Below, one piece after another: positions 8,346 to 17,809 of a stretch of DNA of 64,000 bases. A program made the position numbers and the translations under genes. The stretch is from DASUAS01 sp963756895. Lineage in GTDB: Bacteria; Actinomycetota; Acidimicrobiia; IMCC26256; DASPTH01. The notes beneath the pieces were generated by a model that made no database searches, was not told the DNA's origin, and saw only the letters and a program-made list of their open reading frames with translations. Within the stretch, counting starts at the first letter, position 1. Each line of letters opens with the position of its first letter. The stretch lies in NCBI GenBank assembly GCA_963756895.1, contig CAVWPI010000004.1, positions 1 through 64,000 of the forward strand, in the 5' to 3' direction.

Positions 8346-9360
8346 TCAGGCGAGGGGAGCGGACTCGGCGGAATCGGCGGACTCGGCGGAATCGGCGGAA
8401 TCGGCGGACTCGGCGGAGTCGACGTGGGCGAGCGTGCGGAGCGCGGCGATGCGCTCGTCCAGGAGCAAGGACTGCGACAGACGGCGGGTCGCACGCGTCG
8501 ACGAACCGGCCACGACCCGCGCGGGGAACTCGATCCACAGCGGCGCGGTGGCGCGGGTGACGTGGCCGACTTCGGTCGTGTCGGCGTCGAGCTTCTCGAG
8601 CGCGCGCAGCAGCGACGCGGGGTTGCGGGTGAAGCGGACCGCGGCACGGTCGCGCTCGGTGCCCTGGTCGCGCAATGCCCACACCTGCAACCACTCCGCG
8701 ACCCGACGCGGAACGAAGCCGATGATGCCCGACACGAGGCCGCCGTCGCTGTCGAGCGCAGAGATCGCGCCGCCGGTCAGGGCGACGGTCCAGCTCGCCG
8801 AGCGCGACGTCGTAACTGCGAATGCGGGTGACCTCGTAGGCGAGCACGGCTTCGAGCTCGGCGCGTGTCAATCGCTCGCAGAGACCGGTGGTGACGGCCA
8901 CGATCGCGTGCCTCGGCTTCGTGCCGACCCCGAACGAGTTCGGCGCCGGGTCGTCGATCATGGCGAAGCGGGGCGGCGGGATCCCGGCGGCGATCGCCAG
9001 ACCCTCGAGCAGGTTGCGAACCTCCCGCTGCGAGTCGTCGGCGATCACCGTCGCGCCCGTTTCGGCGAGCACCCGCCCTTCGAGCTCGCGCCGCCTCGAC
9101 GGGATGCGCACGAGCGCGGTGAAGAAGCCGATGACGAAGGCCACCGCGCAGATGCCGCCGATCCCGTAGCCCATGAGCTCGAGCATCTCGAGGCTGTCGG
9201 GCCAGATCTCGAACTTGAAGATCGCGAGCACCGCGAGGCTCAGTGCGACGGCCACAGCTGCGAGCGCGACCGCGATCACGTAGTTGACCGCTGCGATCAG
9301 CACCACGGCGACGATGCGGGCGCGGTTGCGCCGCTCGAAGAGGTCGGTCGACGCGGCCAC
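8346..9360 (-). CDS. M48 peptidase-like membrane protein lacking the HExxH motif (frameshifted)
   Basis: GTG start at 9360. Two hydrophobic helices (about 14-45 and 63-85) precede an M48 fold with FAMIDDPAPNSFGVG and AIVAVTTGLCERLTR. The position of the zinc motif, after ELEAVLA, reads YEVTR instead of HExxH, so both zinc histidines are gone while the glutamate stays. The frame shifts near 8795, after which SGIIGFVPRRVAEW and an acidic Asp-Ser-Ala-Glu tail follow. It is likely a pseudoprotease (scaffold or inhibitor) rather than an active protease. About 337 residues joined. Confidence 0.75.
8360..8420. repeat. 9-bp tandem repeat encoding a DSAE-type tail
   Basis: Head-to-tail units of about 9 bases (TCGGCGGAC / TCGGCGGAA) repeated some six to seven times at the 3' end of the M48-like gene. 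On the minus strand they encode alternating Asp-Ser-Ala and Glu-Ser-Ala tripeptides, giving a disordered acidic tail. Copy number is likely variable between strains. Confidence 0.8.
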
Positions 9361-9375
9361 GCCGCACTCTACGGC

Positions 9376-9939
9376 TCAGCGCATCGGCGTGCCGCCGTCC
9401 TTCGCGAGCTCGGCCGCGACGACGGCGAGGTTGCGGTCCCACTCCTCGGCGGGCGTGGGCGGCAGCGTCATCGCCCACAGTGGCGCGCAGAAGCCGAGCA
9501 TCTGCTGGTCGCCGAGCGGTCGGCCGTAGCACCACAGGTGGAAGTGGCTCCCGGCGTCGCCCCACCGGTTCACGTGCACGCGTCCGATCCCACCCACCGC
9601 CTGGATGGCGCGATCGATCCGCACCATCATGCGCCCGAGCTCTCCGGCGAGCTCGTCGTCGAGGCCGTCGAGGTCGACGTGGGCCCGGGTCTCCAGGAAC
9701 ACCTGCACCGGCGCGCCCGACGGTCGCGTCGGCGGCATGACCCGCCAGTGCTCGTCGACCCAGAGGTAGTCGGAGTCCGGCGCCGCGCACGCCGCGCACG
9801 GACGGCCGCCGGGCTCGCCGTCGCGCGGCGCTTCGTCGGACCTCGCGGGCACACGCTCCCGGACGCGCAGGTCGCCTTCGAACGGGAAGATGGGCCAGCT
9901 CACGAAACCCGGGAGCGCCGGCCGTTCGTCGTCGGTCAT
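9376..9939 (-). CDS. HIT-superfamily-like protein
   Basis: 187 residues. A CAAC pair near residues 49-52 could bind zinc, as in some HIT/GalT proteins, and a late HVNRWGDAGSHFHLW block resembles the histidine-rich strand of HIT hydrolases, though the full HxHxHxx motif is not present. HIT proteins hydrolyse or transfer nucleotides on phosphoanhydrides. The gene lies 15 bases upstream of the M48-like gene on the same strand, so the two probably share a transcript. Family assignment is moderate, exact role unknown. Confidence 0.62.
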   Translation of the reverse strand: MTDDERPALPGFVSWPIFPFEGDLRVRERVPARSDEAPRDGEPGGRPCAACAAPDSDYLWVDEHWRVMPPTRPSGAPVQVFLETRAHVDLDGLDDELAGELGRMMVRIDRAIQAVGGIGRVHVNRWGDAGSHFHLWCYGRPLGDQQMLGFCAPLWAMTLPPTPAEEWDRNLAVVAAELAKDGGTPMR

Positions 9940-10097
9940 CTACCCATCATGACCAAAGTCAGCCGAGCTCGAAGCTGGTGATCCGAAGACCCGGTCGTGC
10001 GCAACGGTGGTGTTGACGACGTGCGCGTCGTGCGCGCCGACCGACCCCCTACCGAGCGATAGGTGCCACGGTGGGACGGTCGCCCTGTGAGGCATGA

Positions 10098-10112
10098 TTG
10101 GACGACGTCCAA
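10098..10112. promoter_or_regulatory. perfect 15-bp palindrome, candidate repressor operator
   Basis: TTGGACGACGTCCAA is perfectly symmetrical about its central A and lies 21 bases before the monooxygenase ATG at 10134. A second, imperfect dyad (CCTACCGAGCGATAGG) is about 45 bases further upstream. Size and place fit a TetR-type operator controlling the 10.1-15.9 kb catabolic operon. Bases 9940-10133 contain no gene. Confidence 0.55.
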
Positions 10113-10133
10113 CACCCGCGGGGGAACTGCTGC

Positions 10134-11990
10134 ATGACACCGTCCGACGACCCGACCCGCGTTCGATCCCGAGGCGGTCCGCGACAAGTACGCCGAGGAG
10201 CGGGCCAAGCGCATGACCGAGGACCGAGGGGTCCTCTACGACCTGCAGCGCCGACGAGCGGTTCGCGGAGTACACGCAAGATCCCTTCACGCCGTTCGTC
10301 GAGCGCGAACCGGCTCACCGAGGACGTCGACGTCGCCGATCATCGGTGCGGGGATGTCGGGGTGGTCACCGTGGGGGCGAAGCTGCGCGACGCAGGGCCT
10401 GCGCAAGGTCGTGCTCATCGACAAGGCCGGTGGGATCGGCGGCACGTGGTACTGGAACCGGTACCCGGGCGTGATGTGCGACGTCGAGTCGTACATCTAC
10501 ATGCCGATGCTCGAGGAGATGAACTACGTCCCGACGTACCCGCTACGCGTTCGGTGACGAGATCCGGCGGCACCTCGACGCCATCGCCACGAAGTACGGC
10601 CTGGTCGACGACGCGCTGTTCCACACCGGCGTCGAGACCAGCGAGTGGGACGACGAGTCGTCGCGCTGGGTCATCCGCACCGACCGGGGCGACGAGATCC
10701 GGGCCCGCTACCTGATCATGGCGCCCGGGATCCTCAACCTCATGAAGCTGCCGGTGATCCCGGGCATGGACGAGTTCGAGGGCACGGCGTTCCACACCGC
10801 GCGATGGGACTACGAGTACACGGGCGGCGGCCCCGACGACCCGCACCTCACCAAGCTGGCCGACAAGGTCGTCGGCGTCGTCGGCGTGGGCGCGAGCGGG
10901 ATCCAGGCGGTGCCGCCGCTCGGCGGAGTCGGCGAAGCACGTCTACGTGTTCCAGCGCACGCCGTCGGCGATCGGCGAGCGCGGCAACCGGCCGACCGAC
11001 GACGAGTTCGCCGAGCAGCTGCAGCCGGGTGGCAGAAGGAGCGGATGGAGAACTTCAGCGCGGTCATGATCGGCCGCCCGGTCGAGCGCGACCTCGTCGA
11101 CGACGGGTGGACGCTGCACACCGCGCGGCTCAACAACCCGATGATCGTCCGACGGGCATGACCCCGTCAGACATCGCGGCGATGGTCGAGGCGTTCGACT
11201 ACGAGGTGATGGAGGAGCACCGGCGTCGCATCGAGGAGATCGTCGCCGATCCCGGGTCTGTCGCGGAGCAGCTCAAGCCGTACTACCGCTACGGGTGCAA
11301 GCGGCCCTGCTTCCACGACGAGTACCTCGTCGCGTTCAACAACCCGAACGTCACCCTGGTCGACTGCCCGGCCGGCGTCACGCGGATCACGCCAGCACGG
11401 CGTCGATCGCCAACGGCACGGAGTACGAGGTCGACTGCATCGTGCTACGCCACCGGGTTCGAGGCGGAGCTCACCCCGTTCGCGCGGCGCGCCGGCCACA
11501 CGATCATCGGGCGCGACGGCATCACGATGGAGGAGAAGTGGAAGGACGGCGTCATCAGCCTGCACGGCATGACGACGCACGGCTTCCCGAACATGTTCAT
11601 CATGCCTGCGCCCGGGCAGCAGGCCGTCACCACCCACAACTTCACGCACCTGATGGTCCTCGGCGCCGAGCACATCGCGGCCAGACGATCGGCGATGCTC
11701 GAGGAGCGGGGCGTGAAGGTGTTCGAGGTCGACGGAGGAGGCCGAGCAGGGCTGGACCGACATCATCCTCAGCACCGTGGCGCGACAACAGCGCGTTCAT
11801 GGCCGCCTGCACGCCGTCGCGGCTGAACTTCGAGGGCGATCCGACCATGCTGAACCCGCGCAGCGGCGCCTACGGCGGCGGGTACGGCGACTTCTTCGGC
11901 TTCCAGGACCTGCTCGCCGAGTGGCGGGCCGGCGGGCGACTTCGCCGGGTGGGAGCTCGACGAGCTCGAGACGCGTCAGAGCAGCTCCAC
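10134..11990 (+). CDS. flavin monooxygenase of the Baeyer-Villiger type (multiple frameshifts)
   Basis: Start ATG at 10134 behind GGGGAA. Joined across at least ten single-base indels, mostly extra bases, it gives about 610 residues. Visible in order: first Rossmann loop (VDVAIIGAGMSG once an extra base is removed), GGIGGTWYWNRYPGVMCD, the BVMO fingerprint FEGTAFHTARW (FxGxxxHxxxW), second Rossmann loop GVVGVGASG, then ATGF and the C-terminal NMFIMPAPGQQA. BVMOs insert oxygen next to a ketone, making esters or lactones. It is the first gene of an operon with SDRs, a hydrolase and a thioesterase, which fits breakdown of a cyclic ketone. The exact stop is obscured by indels. Confidence 0.82.
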
Positions 11991-11994
11991 GATC

Positions 11995-13680
11995 GTGCGC
12001 GTCACCGTCGTCACCGGGGGTGCGGTCGGCATCGGCGCCGCGATCGCCGAGGAGCTCGGTCGTCAGGGCGCGTTCGTCGTCACCGTCGACCCCGGGGTCG
12101 CGGTCGACGGCCGACCCGGCGAGCGGTGACACCGAAGGCCACCACCGCGCAGCGGATCGTCGACGCCGGCGGGCAGGCCCGGGCGTCGAACATCTCGGTG
12201 ACCGACGCCGACGCGGTCCGCGGCCTGTTCGCCGAGCTCGTCGAGGAGTTCGGCGCGCTCGACGCGGTCGTCAACGTCGCCGGCATCAGCCGCCCCACCG
12301 GATTCGCCTCCGGGGTCGAGGACGACTGGCGTGCGGTGCTCGAGCGTGCACCTCAACGGATACCTCAACGTGCTCCGCGCCGCGCTGCCGCTCATGGCTG
12401 CGGCCGGCCACGGGCGGATCCTCGGCGTCACGTCGGGCTCGGGCTGGCGCGCCGCCGACGCCGGCGCGTACAGCTGCGCGAAGCGCGCGGTCGCCGCGCT
12501 CACGTGGCAGATCGGGCAGGACGACCCCGAGCGGGCGTCACGGTCAACGCGCTGTCGCCCATCGCCGCCACCCGCATGGTGCTCGGCGCGGTCTCCCGCC
12601 AGGCGGGCGCCGGGAACCAGACCGGGCGTGACTCGGCGACCGGTGGCGTGTCGCTCGGGCTCGCGTCGGTGCCACCGCCCGAGCACCTCGGGCCGATCGG
12701 CGCGTACCTCGCGGGCGAGGACTTCGCGGCGTGGTCGCCGCGGGCAGATCATGTTCTCGAACGGCGCCGAGGTCGCGTGGGTGGTCCCGCCGCACCTCCT
12801 CGAGGTGGCGCGCACCAGCCGACGTCGGGTCGCTGCCGCGGCTGCTCGAGTCGCTCGGTCCCACCGTGCTCGCGCCGGCCGAGGCCACGCAGGCGAGCAA
12901 CGGCGGCGGGAACCCCCGTCTCGGCACCGCGTTCGACGACGGCGGCCCCGACGGCGAGCTCGCGTCGGCGGCGAAGCGCGCGGTCGATCGTCACCGACGT
13001 ACCTGCCTCGGGCGCCACGATCGCGAAGGCGCTCACTGGCCCGGGGCGTCGAGTGCGTGACCATCGACGCAACCCGCTACGACGGTTTCACGCCGGCCGT
13101 CGGAGCAGCTCGCGGCCGCGGCGGACGCGAGTCGGGCCCGGTCGACGCGGTGGTCGTCGCGCTCGCCGCGGAGCGCCGACGCAGCGCGTCGTCGGATCCG
13201 CAGCGTGGCAGCGGGTGCTCGACGAGCACGCCGGGATCACCGACCGATCGGCGACGACGCGGCCTGGGTGCGGGCGGTCGCCGATCTCAGCGCGGCCGGC
13301 GACCGGCCGGTCCGGTCGTCACCGTGGTCGACGCCACGACGGCCGGCGGCCGCAGCCGGGCCCAAGCGGCCGCGCAGCTCGTCACGGGCCGCGCACCCCG
13401 CGACGGCCGACCGGGTCGACGCGTTCGCGATCAGCGTCGAAGGTCCGCGCACGGCACCGGCGATCGGCACCGATGCCGTGGTCGCCGCCTACCTGGTGCG
13501 CCGACGCCGATGCCGGCGCGCTGTCGGGCGCCGAGCTCGTCGTCGGCGCCGACTGGTTCGGCCTGCGCAGCCATCCCGCACCCGGCGGGGACGATCTCCT
13601 TCGGGGGGCCGGCGGTCCCCGGCTGGGTCGACGGCGCGCTGCGCGACATGGTCAGCGGCTGGAGCTCGCATCAACAGAGG
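11995..13680 (+). CDS. tandem (double) SDR dehydrogenase, frameshifted
   Basis: Probable start GTG at 11995 (VRVTVVTGG). First module: TGGAVGIGAAIAEELG, DAVVNVAGIS, then active-site serine in GVTSGSG and YSCAK. After VAWVVPPHLLEV a second Rossmann-like module follows: IVTDVPASGATIAKAL, PVDAVVVAL, ADLSAAGDRPV and VVTVVDATTAGGRS, without a clear YxxxK. The total is about 560 residues, twice a normal SDR. At least eight indels break the frames. Likely it oxidises or reduces an alcohol/ketone in the same pathway as the monooxygenase; the second module may be structural. Confidence 0.68.
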
Positions 13681-13688
13681 GAGGCGTC

Positions 13689-14555
13689 ATGCGCCGCACC
13701 GATCGAGCGCATCGTCGACGCGCACATCCACCTCTGGGACCCCGCCAACGCGGAGTGGTACCCGTACCTCGCCGGCCAGCGCGAGCTCGACATGGGCGAC
13801 ATCTCGGGCATGTGCCGGCTGTTCGACCAGCCCACGTACTTCGCCGAGTCGTCGAACTGGAACGTCGTGAAGTTCGTGCACGTCGCCGCCGCGACCGCGC
13901 CCTACTCGGGCGCGGAGACCGCGCACCTGCAGGAGCTGGCGGAGGCGACGGGTCACCCCGACGCCATCATCGGCGGCATCGTGCCCCAGGACCCCATCGC
14001 CGACACCGAGCGGCTGCTCGACGAGCAGATGCAGTCGCCCCGGTTCCGCGGCATCCGCCCGATGGGTGGCGCGATGGGGGTGCCGGGCGCCGACGTCCTG
14101 CGGCGCTCGCCGAGCGTGACCTGATCTTCGAGCTCATGGCGCACCCCGACGTGCTCGAGTCGGCGGCCGACGACGCTGGCCGACTTGGACGATCTCACCG
14201 TCGTGGTCGAGCACGCGGGCTGGCCGCGCTCCGACGAGCCCGAGGAGCGCGCGCTCTGGGAAGCGCGGCATCACCGCGCTCGCGGCGCTGGGGGACAACG
14301 TCCACTGCAAGCTGTCCGGTCTGGCGATGCCGTTGCACTCGATCGAGGCGGCCGTGCTGCGGCCGTGGATCGAGCACTGCCTCGACTCGTTCGGCGTCGA
14401 CCGCTGCATGTTCGCGAGCAACTTCCCGGTCGACGCGATGCACGGCACGTTCGACGAGCTCTACGGCGCGTACGACGGCGCCACCGCCGATCTCGACGCC
14501 GACGACGCGCGACAAGCTCTTCGCGGCCAACGCCGAGCGCCTCTACCGCTGCTGA
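13689..14555 (+). CDS. amidohydrolase family 2 metal-dependent hydrolase (frameshifted)
   Basis: Start ATG at 13689 behind GGGAGG. The N-terminal metal motif is VDAHIHLWDP (HxH); GIVPQDPIADTERLL, HAGWPR and the late FASNFPVDAMHG complete the TIM-barrel pattern of the PF04909 lactonase/decarboxylase family. Frame changes near 13700, 14108, 14180, 14260 and 14510; about 288 residues joined. Members open lactones such as 2-pyrone-4,6-dicarboxylate or hydrolyse related compounds. Placed right after the BVMO and SDR, a lactone ring-opening role is a reasonable inference. Confidence 0.8.
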   Translation: MRRTDRAHRRRAHPPLGPRQRGVVPVPRRPARARHGRHLGHVPAVRPAHVLRRVVELERREVRARRRRDRALLGRGDRAPAGAGGGDGSPRRHHRRHRAPGPHRRHRAAARRADAVAPVPRHPPDGWRDGGAGRRRPAALAERDLIFELMAHPDVLESAADDAGRLGRSHRRGRARGLAALRRARGARALGSAASPRSRRWGTTSTASCPVWRCRCTRSRRPCCGRGSSTASTRSASTAACSRATSRSTRCTARSTSSTARTTAPPPISTPTTRDKLFAANAERLYRC

Positions 14556-14570
14556 CGTGTCGGCGCGCGG

Positions 14571-15348
14571 ATGAGACTCGACGGACGCATCGCCATCGTC
14601 ACCGGAGGGGCCCGCGGGATCGGTCGCGCGGTACACGGAACGGTTCCTGCGCGAGGGTGCGTCGGTGCAGATCGCCGACGTCGACGACGCGCACGGCGCT
14701 TCGACTGTCGACGAGCTGCGCGAGCTGGGCCGCGTGGACTACGCGCACTGCGACGTGTCCGATGCCGATTCGATCGCGGCGTGCGTCGCGGCGACGAAGG
14801 AGCGCTTCGGCCGGATCGACATCCTGGTCAACAACGCCGCGCTCTACGGCGACTGGGACATGGGCGACCAGACGTACGAGTACCTCCGCCGGGTGTTCGA
14901 CGTGAACCTCCACGGCGTGTGGCTGATGACCCGAGCCGTCGCGCCGCACATGGTCGAGCAGGAGTTCGGGCGGATCGTGAACCAGGCATCCGCCGCCGCC
15001 TACAACTACCGCGCGCAGCCCGGCAGCGGTGCGTTCGACGGGCTCGGCGCGTTCAACTACCAACAGACGAAGTGGGGTGTCGTCGGCCTCACCAAGTTCG
15101 CCGCCGCCCAGCTCGGGCGCTGGAACATCACCGTCAACTGCATCGCGCCCGGCGTCATCGCCACCGAGGCGACGCTCAGCGTCGTGCCCGAACCGCTCCT
15201 GGCGTCGCTGGCCGAGCAACAGGCAGTGCCGGGCATCCTGCACGCCGACGACCTCACCGGCACCGCGGTGTTCTTCGCCAGCGAGGAGTCTCGCTTCATC
15301 ACCGGCCAGGTGCTCGTCGTCGACGGCGGCAAGTACATGCCGGCATAG
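14571..15348 (+). CDS. SDR family oxidoreductase (one frameshift)
   Basis: ATG at 14571, 15 bases after the hydrolase stop. MRLDGRIAIVTGGARGIGRA carries the TGxxxGxG loop; an extra G near 14630 shifts the frame, then YTERFLREG continues. DILVNNAALYGDW, active-site serine in NQASAAAY and YQQTK follow, ending VVDGGKYMPA. About 258 residues. It is a close paralogue of the SDR at 20918: both share VFDVNLHG, TVNCIAPG and GQVLVVDGG. Cyclohexanol/steroid-type alcohol oxidation is plausible given the BVMO operon. Confidence 0.88.
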
Positions 15349-15362
15349 CGGACGCGTCGTAC

Positions 15363-15866
15363 GTGACGGTCGACCGGCGGAGCGTCCAGGAGTCGCTGTA
15401 CCCGGAGCTCACCTGCTTCGGGTGCGGGCACGCCAACCCCGACGGCTTCCACCTGCGCAGCTACGTGGAGGGTGACCTCGTCGTCGCCGAGTTCACGCCG
15501 CGGCCGGAGCACGACAACGGCTTCGGTTTCGTCAACGGCGGCATCATCACGACCGTGCTCGACTGCCACGGCGCCGCGGTCGTCATGTGGGAGGCCGAGC
15601 AGCGGGGCTGGGAGGCTGCGCCCGGCGCACCGGTGCCTTTCATCACCGCCGGGTTCGACGTGCGCTTCCTGCGCCCGACGCCGCTGGGCCCGCCGGTGCA
15701 CCTCACCGCATTGCCCGAACGCATCGACGAGTCGGAGATCGTCGTGCGCTCCGAGCTGTCGGTCGACGACAAGGTGCGCGCCTCCATGTCGGCCGACGTG
15801 GCGGCGGTTCCGGCCGCGGCTGAAGGTCGTCAGCGGTCGTCGCGGCGTTCCTTGCGCCGATTGTGA
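15363..15866 (+). CDS. PaaI/hotdog-fold acyl-CoA thioesterase-like protein
   Basis: About 167 residues from a GTG at 15363, last gene of the operon. CFGCGHANPDGFHL, then FGFVNGGIITTVLDCHGAA is the hotdog helix region of PaaI-type thioesterases (NGG in place of HGG). Later strands FITAGFDVRFLRPTPLG fit the family. The last 20 or so residues become arginine-rich and overlap the convergent LapA-like gene, so an indel near 15815 may have removed the natural stop. It would hydrolyse an acyl-CoA produced by the pathway. Confidence 0.78.
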   Translation: MTVDRRSVQESLYPELTCFGCGHANPDGFHLRSYVEGDLVVAEFTPRPEHDNGFGFVNGGIITTVLDCHGAAVVMWEAEQRGWEAAPGAPVPFITAGFDVRFLRPTPLGPPVHLTALPERIDESEIVVRSELSVDDKVRASMSADVAAVPAAAEGRQRSSRRSLRRL

Positions 15867-16087
15867 CGGCGCACGACGCCGAGCCCGAACCACACGACGG
15901 CGCCGACCAGCGCGACCACGATCGTGTAGAGCCACAGCGGCCACGTGAAGTCGAGCATGAGGAAGTGGAAGCGCACGTCCTCGGTGTTCTGCACGATGAA
16001 CACGACGAGCACCGCGAGACCACCCAGCGACGCGATCGCGCCGCCGCTGAGACCCCCGCTCGACTTCTGTGCCGCAGGCTCGTTCAT
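15830..16087 (-). CDS. LapA-domain (DUF1049) membrane protein
   Basis: 85 residues from the ATG at 16085-16087 with GAGGGGG just upstream. Two transmembrane helices (about 19-36 and 46-68) separated by the conserved QNTEDVRFHFLMLDFTWPLW segment, then a basic tail RRHNRRKERR. This is the LapA/DUF1049 pattern. In gram-negatives LapA takes part in lipopolysaccharide assembly; in actinobacteria the role is unknown. Confidence 0.82.
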   Translation of the reverse strand: MNEPAAQKSSGGLSGGAIASLGGLAVLVVFIVQNTEDVRFHFLMLDFTWPLWLYTIVVALVGAVVWFGLGVVRRHNRRKERRDDR

Positions 16088-16150
16088 GACGCCCCCTCTG
16101 TCCGAAGAGGGCCATGCTCGCACGGCGCGGTGTCGGGAAGCGGTTCTTCG

Positions 16151-16702
16151 CTACGAGGCCGCGACGGCGTTGGCCTGCACGAGCTTGTGCAGATCGCGCG
16201 CGAACTGCTCGACGGCCTGCCAATCGGTGTACTCGTGGTCGCGCGTCATGTCGGTGTCGCCGCCCTCACGCCGCGCGATCGCACGCACGACCCGACGCTT
16301 GAACCAGCCGTACTGCGTGTACACGAGCGCGCCGGCGAACAGCCCCACGAGATCGGGGTCGAACCCGGTGCGGTCGAACAGCTCCTGTACCAGCCGCTGC
16401 GCGGTGGCCGTGTGCTCGTCGTCGGGGTTCGCCGACGTGAGGCTGACCTGGAACAGCGCCGCCGGCACTTTGTTGAGCACCGCGACGTGGTCGGTGACGT
16501 AGCGGGTGAGGGCCTTGCTGTGGTGCACCGCGTGGATGGCGTCGCCCACGACCACGCCGTCGTAGTGCTCGGGCGCCGGCGCCCCGGCGACGTCGTGGAC
16601 CTCGACCTCGTCGCCCAGGGCGCGGAGAACGGCGGCGATGTGGTCGGCGATCCGGGCGGTCTGGCCTTCCGAGGTGTGGGACACGACCAGGACCGTCGTC
16701 AT
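16151..16702 (-). CDS. flavodoxin-domain protein, HemG-like
   Basis: 183 residues. The FMN phosphate loop is SHTSEGQTARIA at residues 8-19; HYDGVVVGDAIHAVHHSKAL and FAGALVYTQYGWFKR followed by GGDTDMTRDHEYTDW match the HemG class of menaquinone-dependent protoporphyrinogen oxidases rather than electron-carrier flavodoxins. HemG oxidises protoporphyrinogen IX using quinone. No other haem gene is adjacent, so another flavin-dependent reductase role is possible. Bases 16703-16803 hold only its promoter space. Confidence 0.78.
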   Translation of the reverse strand: MTTVLVVSHTSEGQTARIADHIAAVLRALGDEVEVHDVAGAPAPEHYDGVVVGDAIHAVHHSKALTRYVTDHVAVLNKVPAALFQVSLTSANPDDEHTATAQRLVQELFDRTGFDPDLVGLFAGALVYTQYGWFKRRVVRAIARREGGDTDMTRDHEYTDWQAVEQFARDLHKLVQANAVAAS

Positions 16703-16803
16703 GTCCCGAGTGTGCGCCCGCCGCGTCCGTTTGACCAGGGGCGATTTCGCCCGGCACGCTCAAGCTGGGCGACGAAGCCCTACAGCGTCACGTTCGGTGG
16801 TCG

Positions 16804-17795
16804 ATGATGAGCGGATGCAGATCTCCCGTTCGTTGCACGCGCGCCTTCGCCGCGCTCGTGCTCCTCGGTGCCGTCGTGTCGGGTGCCGTCGTGTCGGGTG
16901 CCGTCGTGTCGGGTGCCGTCGTGTCGGGTGGAGGTGCGGCGGCCGGGGCGCACAGGCACGACCACCACTGGCAGCACCAGCGCAGCACCGGCATCACCCG
17001 CACCGATCTCGGCGCCACGCTGCCGGCCAACTCGCCGGGCCAGGAGCTGTACCTGCAGCGGGTGACCATCGCGCCGGGAGCGAAGCTCCCCGAGCACTTC
17101 CACCAGGGCACCCAGGTCGCGCACATCCTCGGGGGCGTCCTCACCTACGACATCGCGTCGGGCACCGCGACGGTCACCCGAGCCGGCGGAACAGACCGAG
17201 ACCGTGCCGGCGCCGGCGACGGTCACGCTGCGCAAGGGCGACGGGCTGATCGAGACCCAGGGCCTCGTGCACCACGGCAGCAACCGGAGGCAAGCAGCCG
17301 GTCGTGATCGAGATCGCCTCGCTGCTCCAGGCGGGCGCGCCGCTCTCCACGCCCGTCGGTGAGAGTGCCACCGGCACCGCCGTCGAGCTCTCCGCCGCGC
17401 TCGAGTCGCAGTCGCGCAACCTCCACACCATGGGGGCCGACGGCTCGGTCACCTACGGGTGGAACCAGCTCGTGGGCACCGCCACCGTCGACGGCCAGCC
17501 GGTCGGCGTGGAGCTGCTCGGGAACGTGAGCTACGTGAAGGGCAGCGGCCCGATCTTCGGGTTCGTGACGTACACCTTCGCCGACGGCTCCACCCTCGGG
17601 GTGCAGATGCAGGGTGCGGCGACCACGACGAGCAACGGTGACGAGACGTCGTTCGCAGCGACGCTCGGTGTGCTCGGCGGGACCGGTCGCTACGCGACGG
17701 CCACAGGCAGTGGTGTGTTCACCGGCTCGCGGAAGGCGGCGCTGGGCACCACGGTGTCGGCGACGTTCGACCTGACCCTCGCGGGAGCAGGCTGA
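16804..17795 (+). CDS. exported cupin protein with C-terminal allene-oxide-cyclase-like barrel (frameshifted)
   Basis: ATG at 16804 (another at 16815 in a different frame is possible). The signal peptide has a repeat-built core of GAVVS units. The cupin part follows: LYLQRVTIAPGAKLPEHFHQ gives the His-rich first motif, and GLVHHGSN the second. Indels near 17190 and 17285 shift the frame. The C-terminal 150 residues (SRNLHTMGADGSVTYGW, GSGPIFGFVTYTFADG, GVLGGTGRYATATG) resemble the dirigent/allene-oxide-cyclase eight-stranded barrel. Secreted or lipid-side location is likely; substrate unknown. Confidence 0.68.
16867..16926 (+). repeat. 15-bp tandem repeat inside a signal peptide
   Basis: Four exact copies of GGTGCCGTCGTGTCG, each encoding Gly-Ala-Val-Val-Ser, forming the hydrophobic core of the cupin protein's signal peptide. 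Copy number change would lengthen or shorten the export signal in five-residue steps without breaking the frame. Confidence 0.9.
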
Positions 17796-17809
17796 CGTAG
17801 ATTCCTGCG

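Noticed and set aside
8360..8420. CRISPR-like repeated units
   Set aside because: The units are contiguous 9-mers with no spacers and lie in phase within a coding region. The 15-mers at 16867 are likewise coding tandem repeats.
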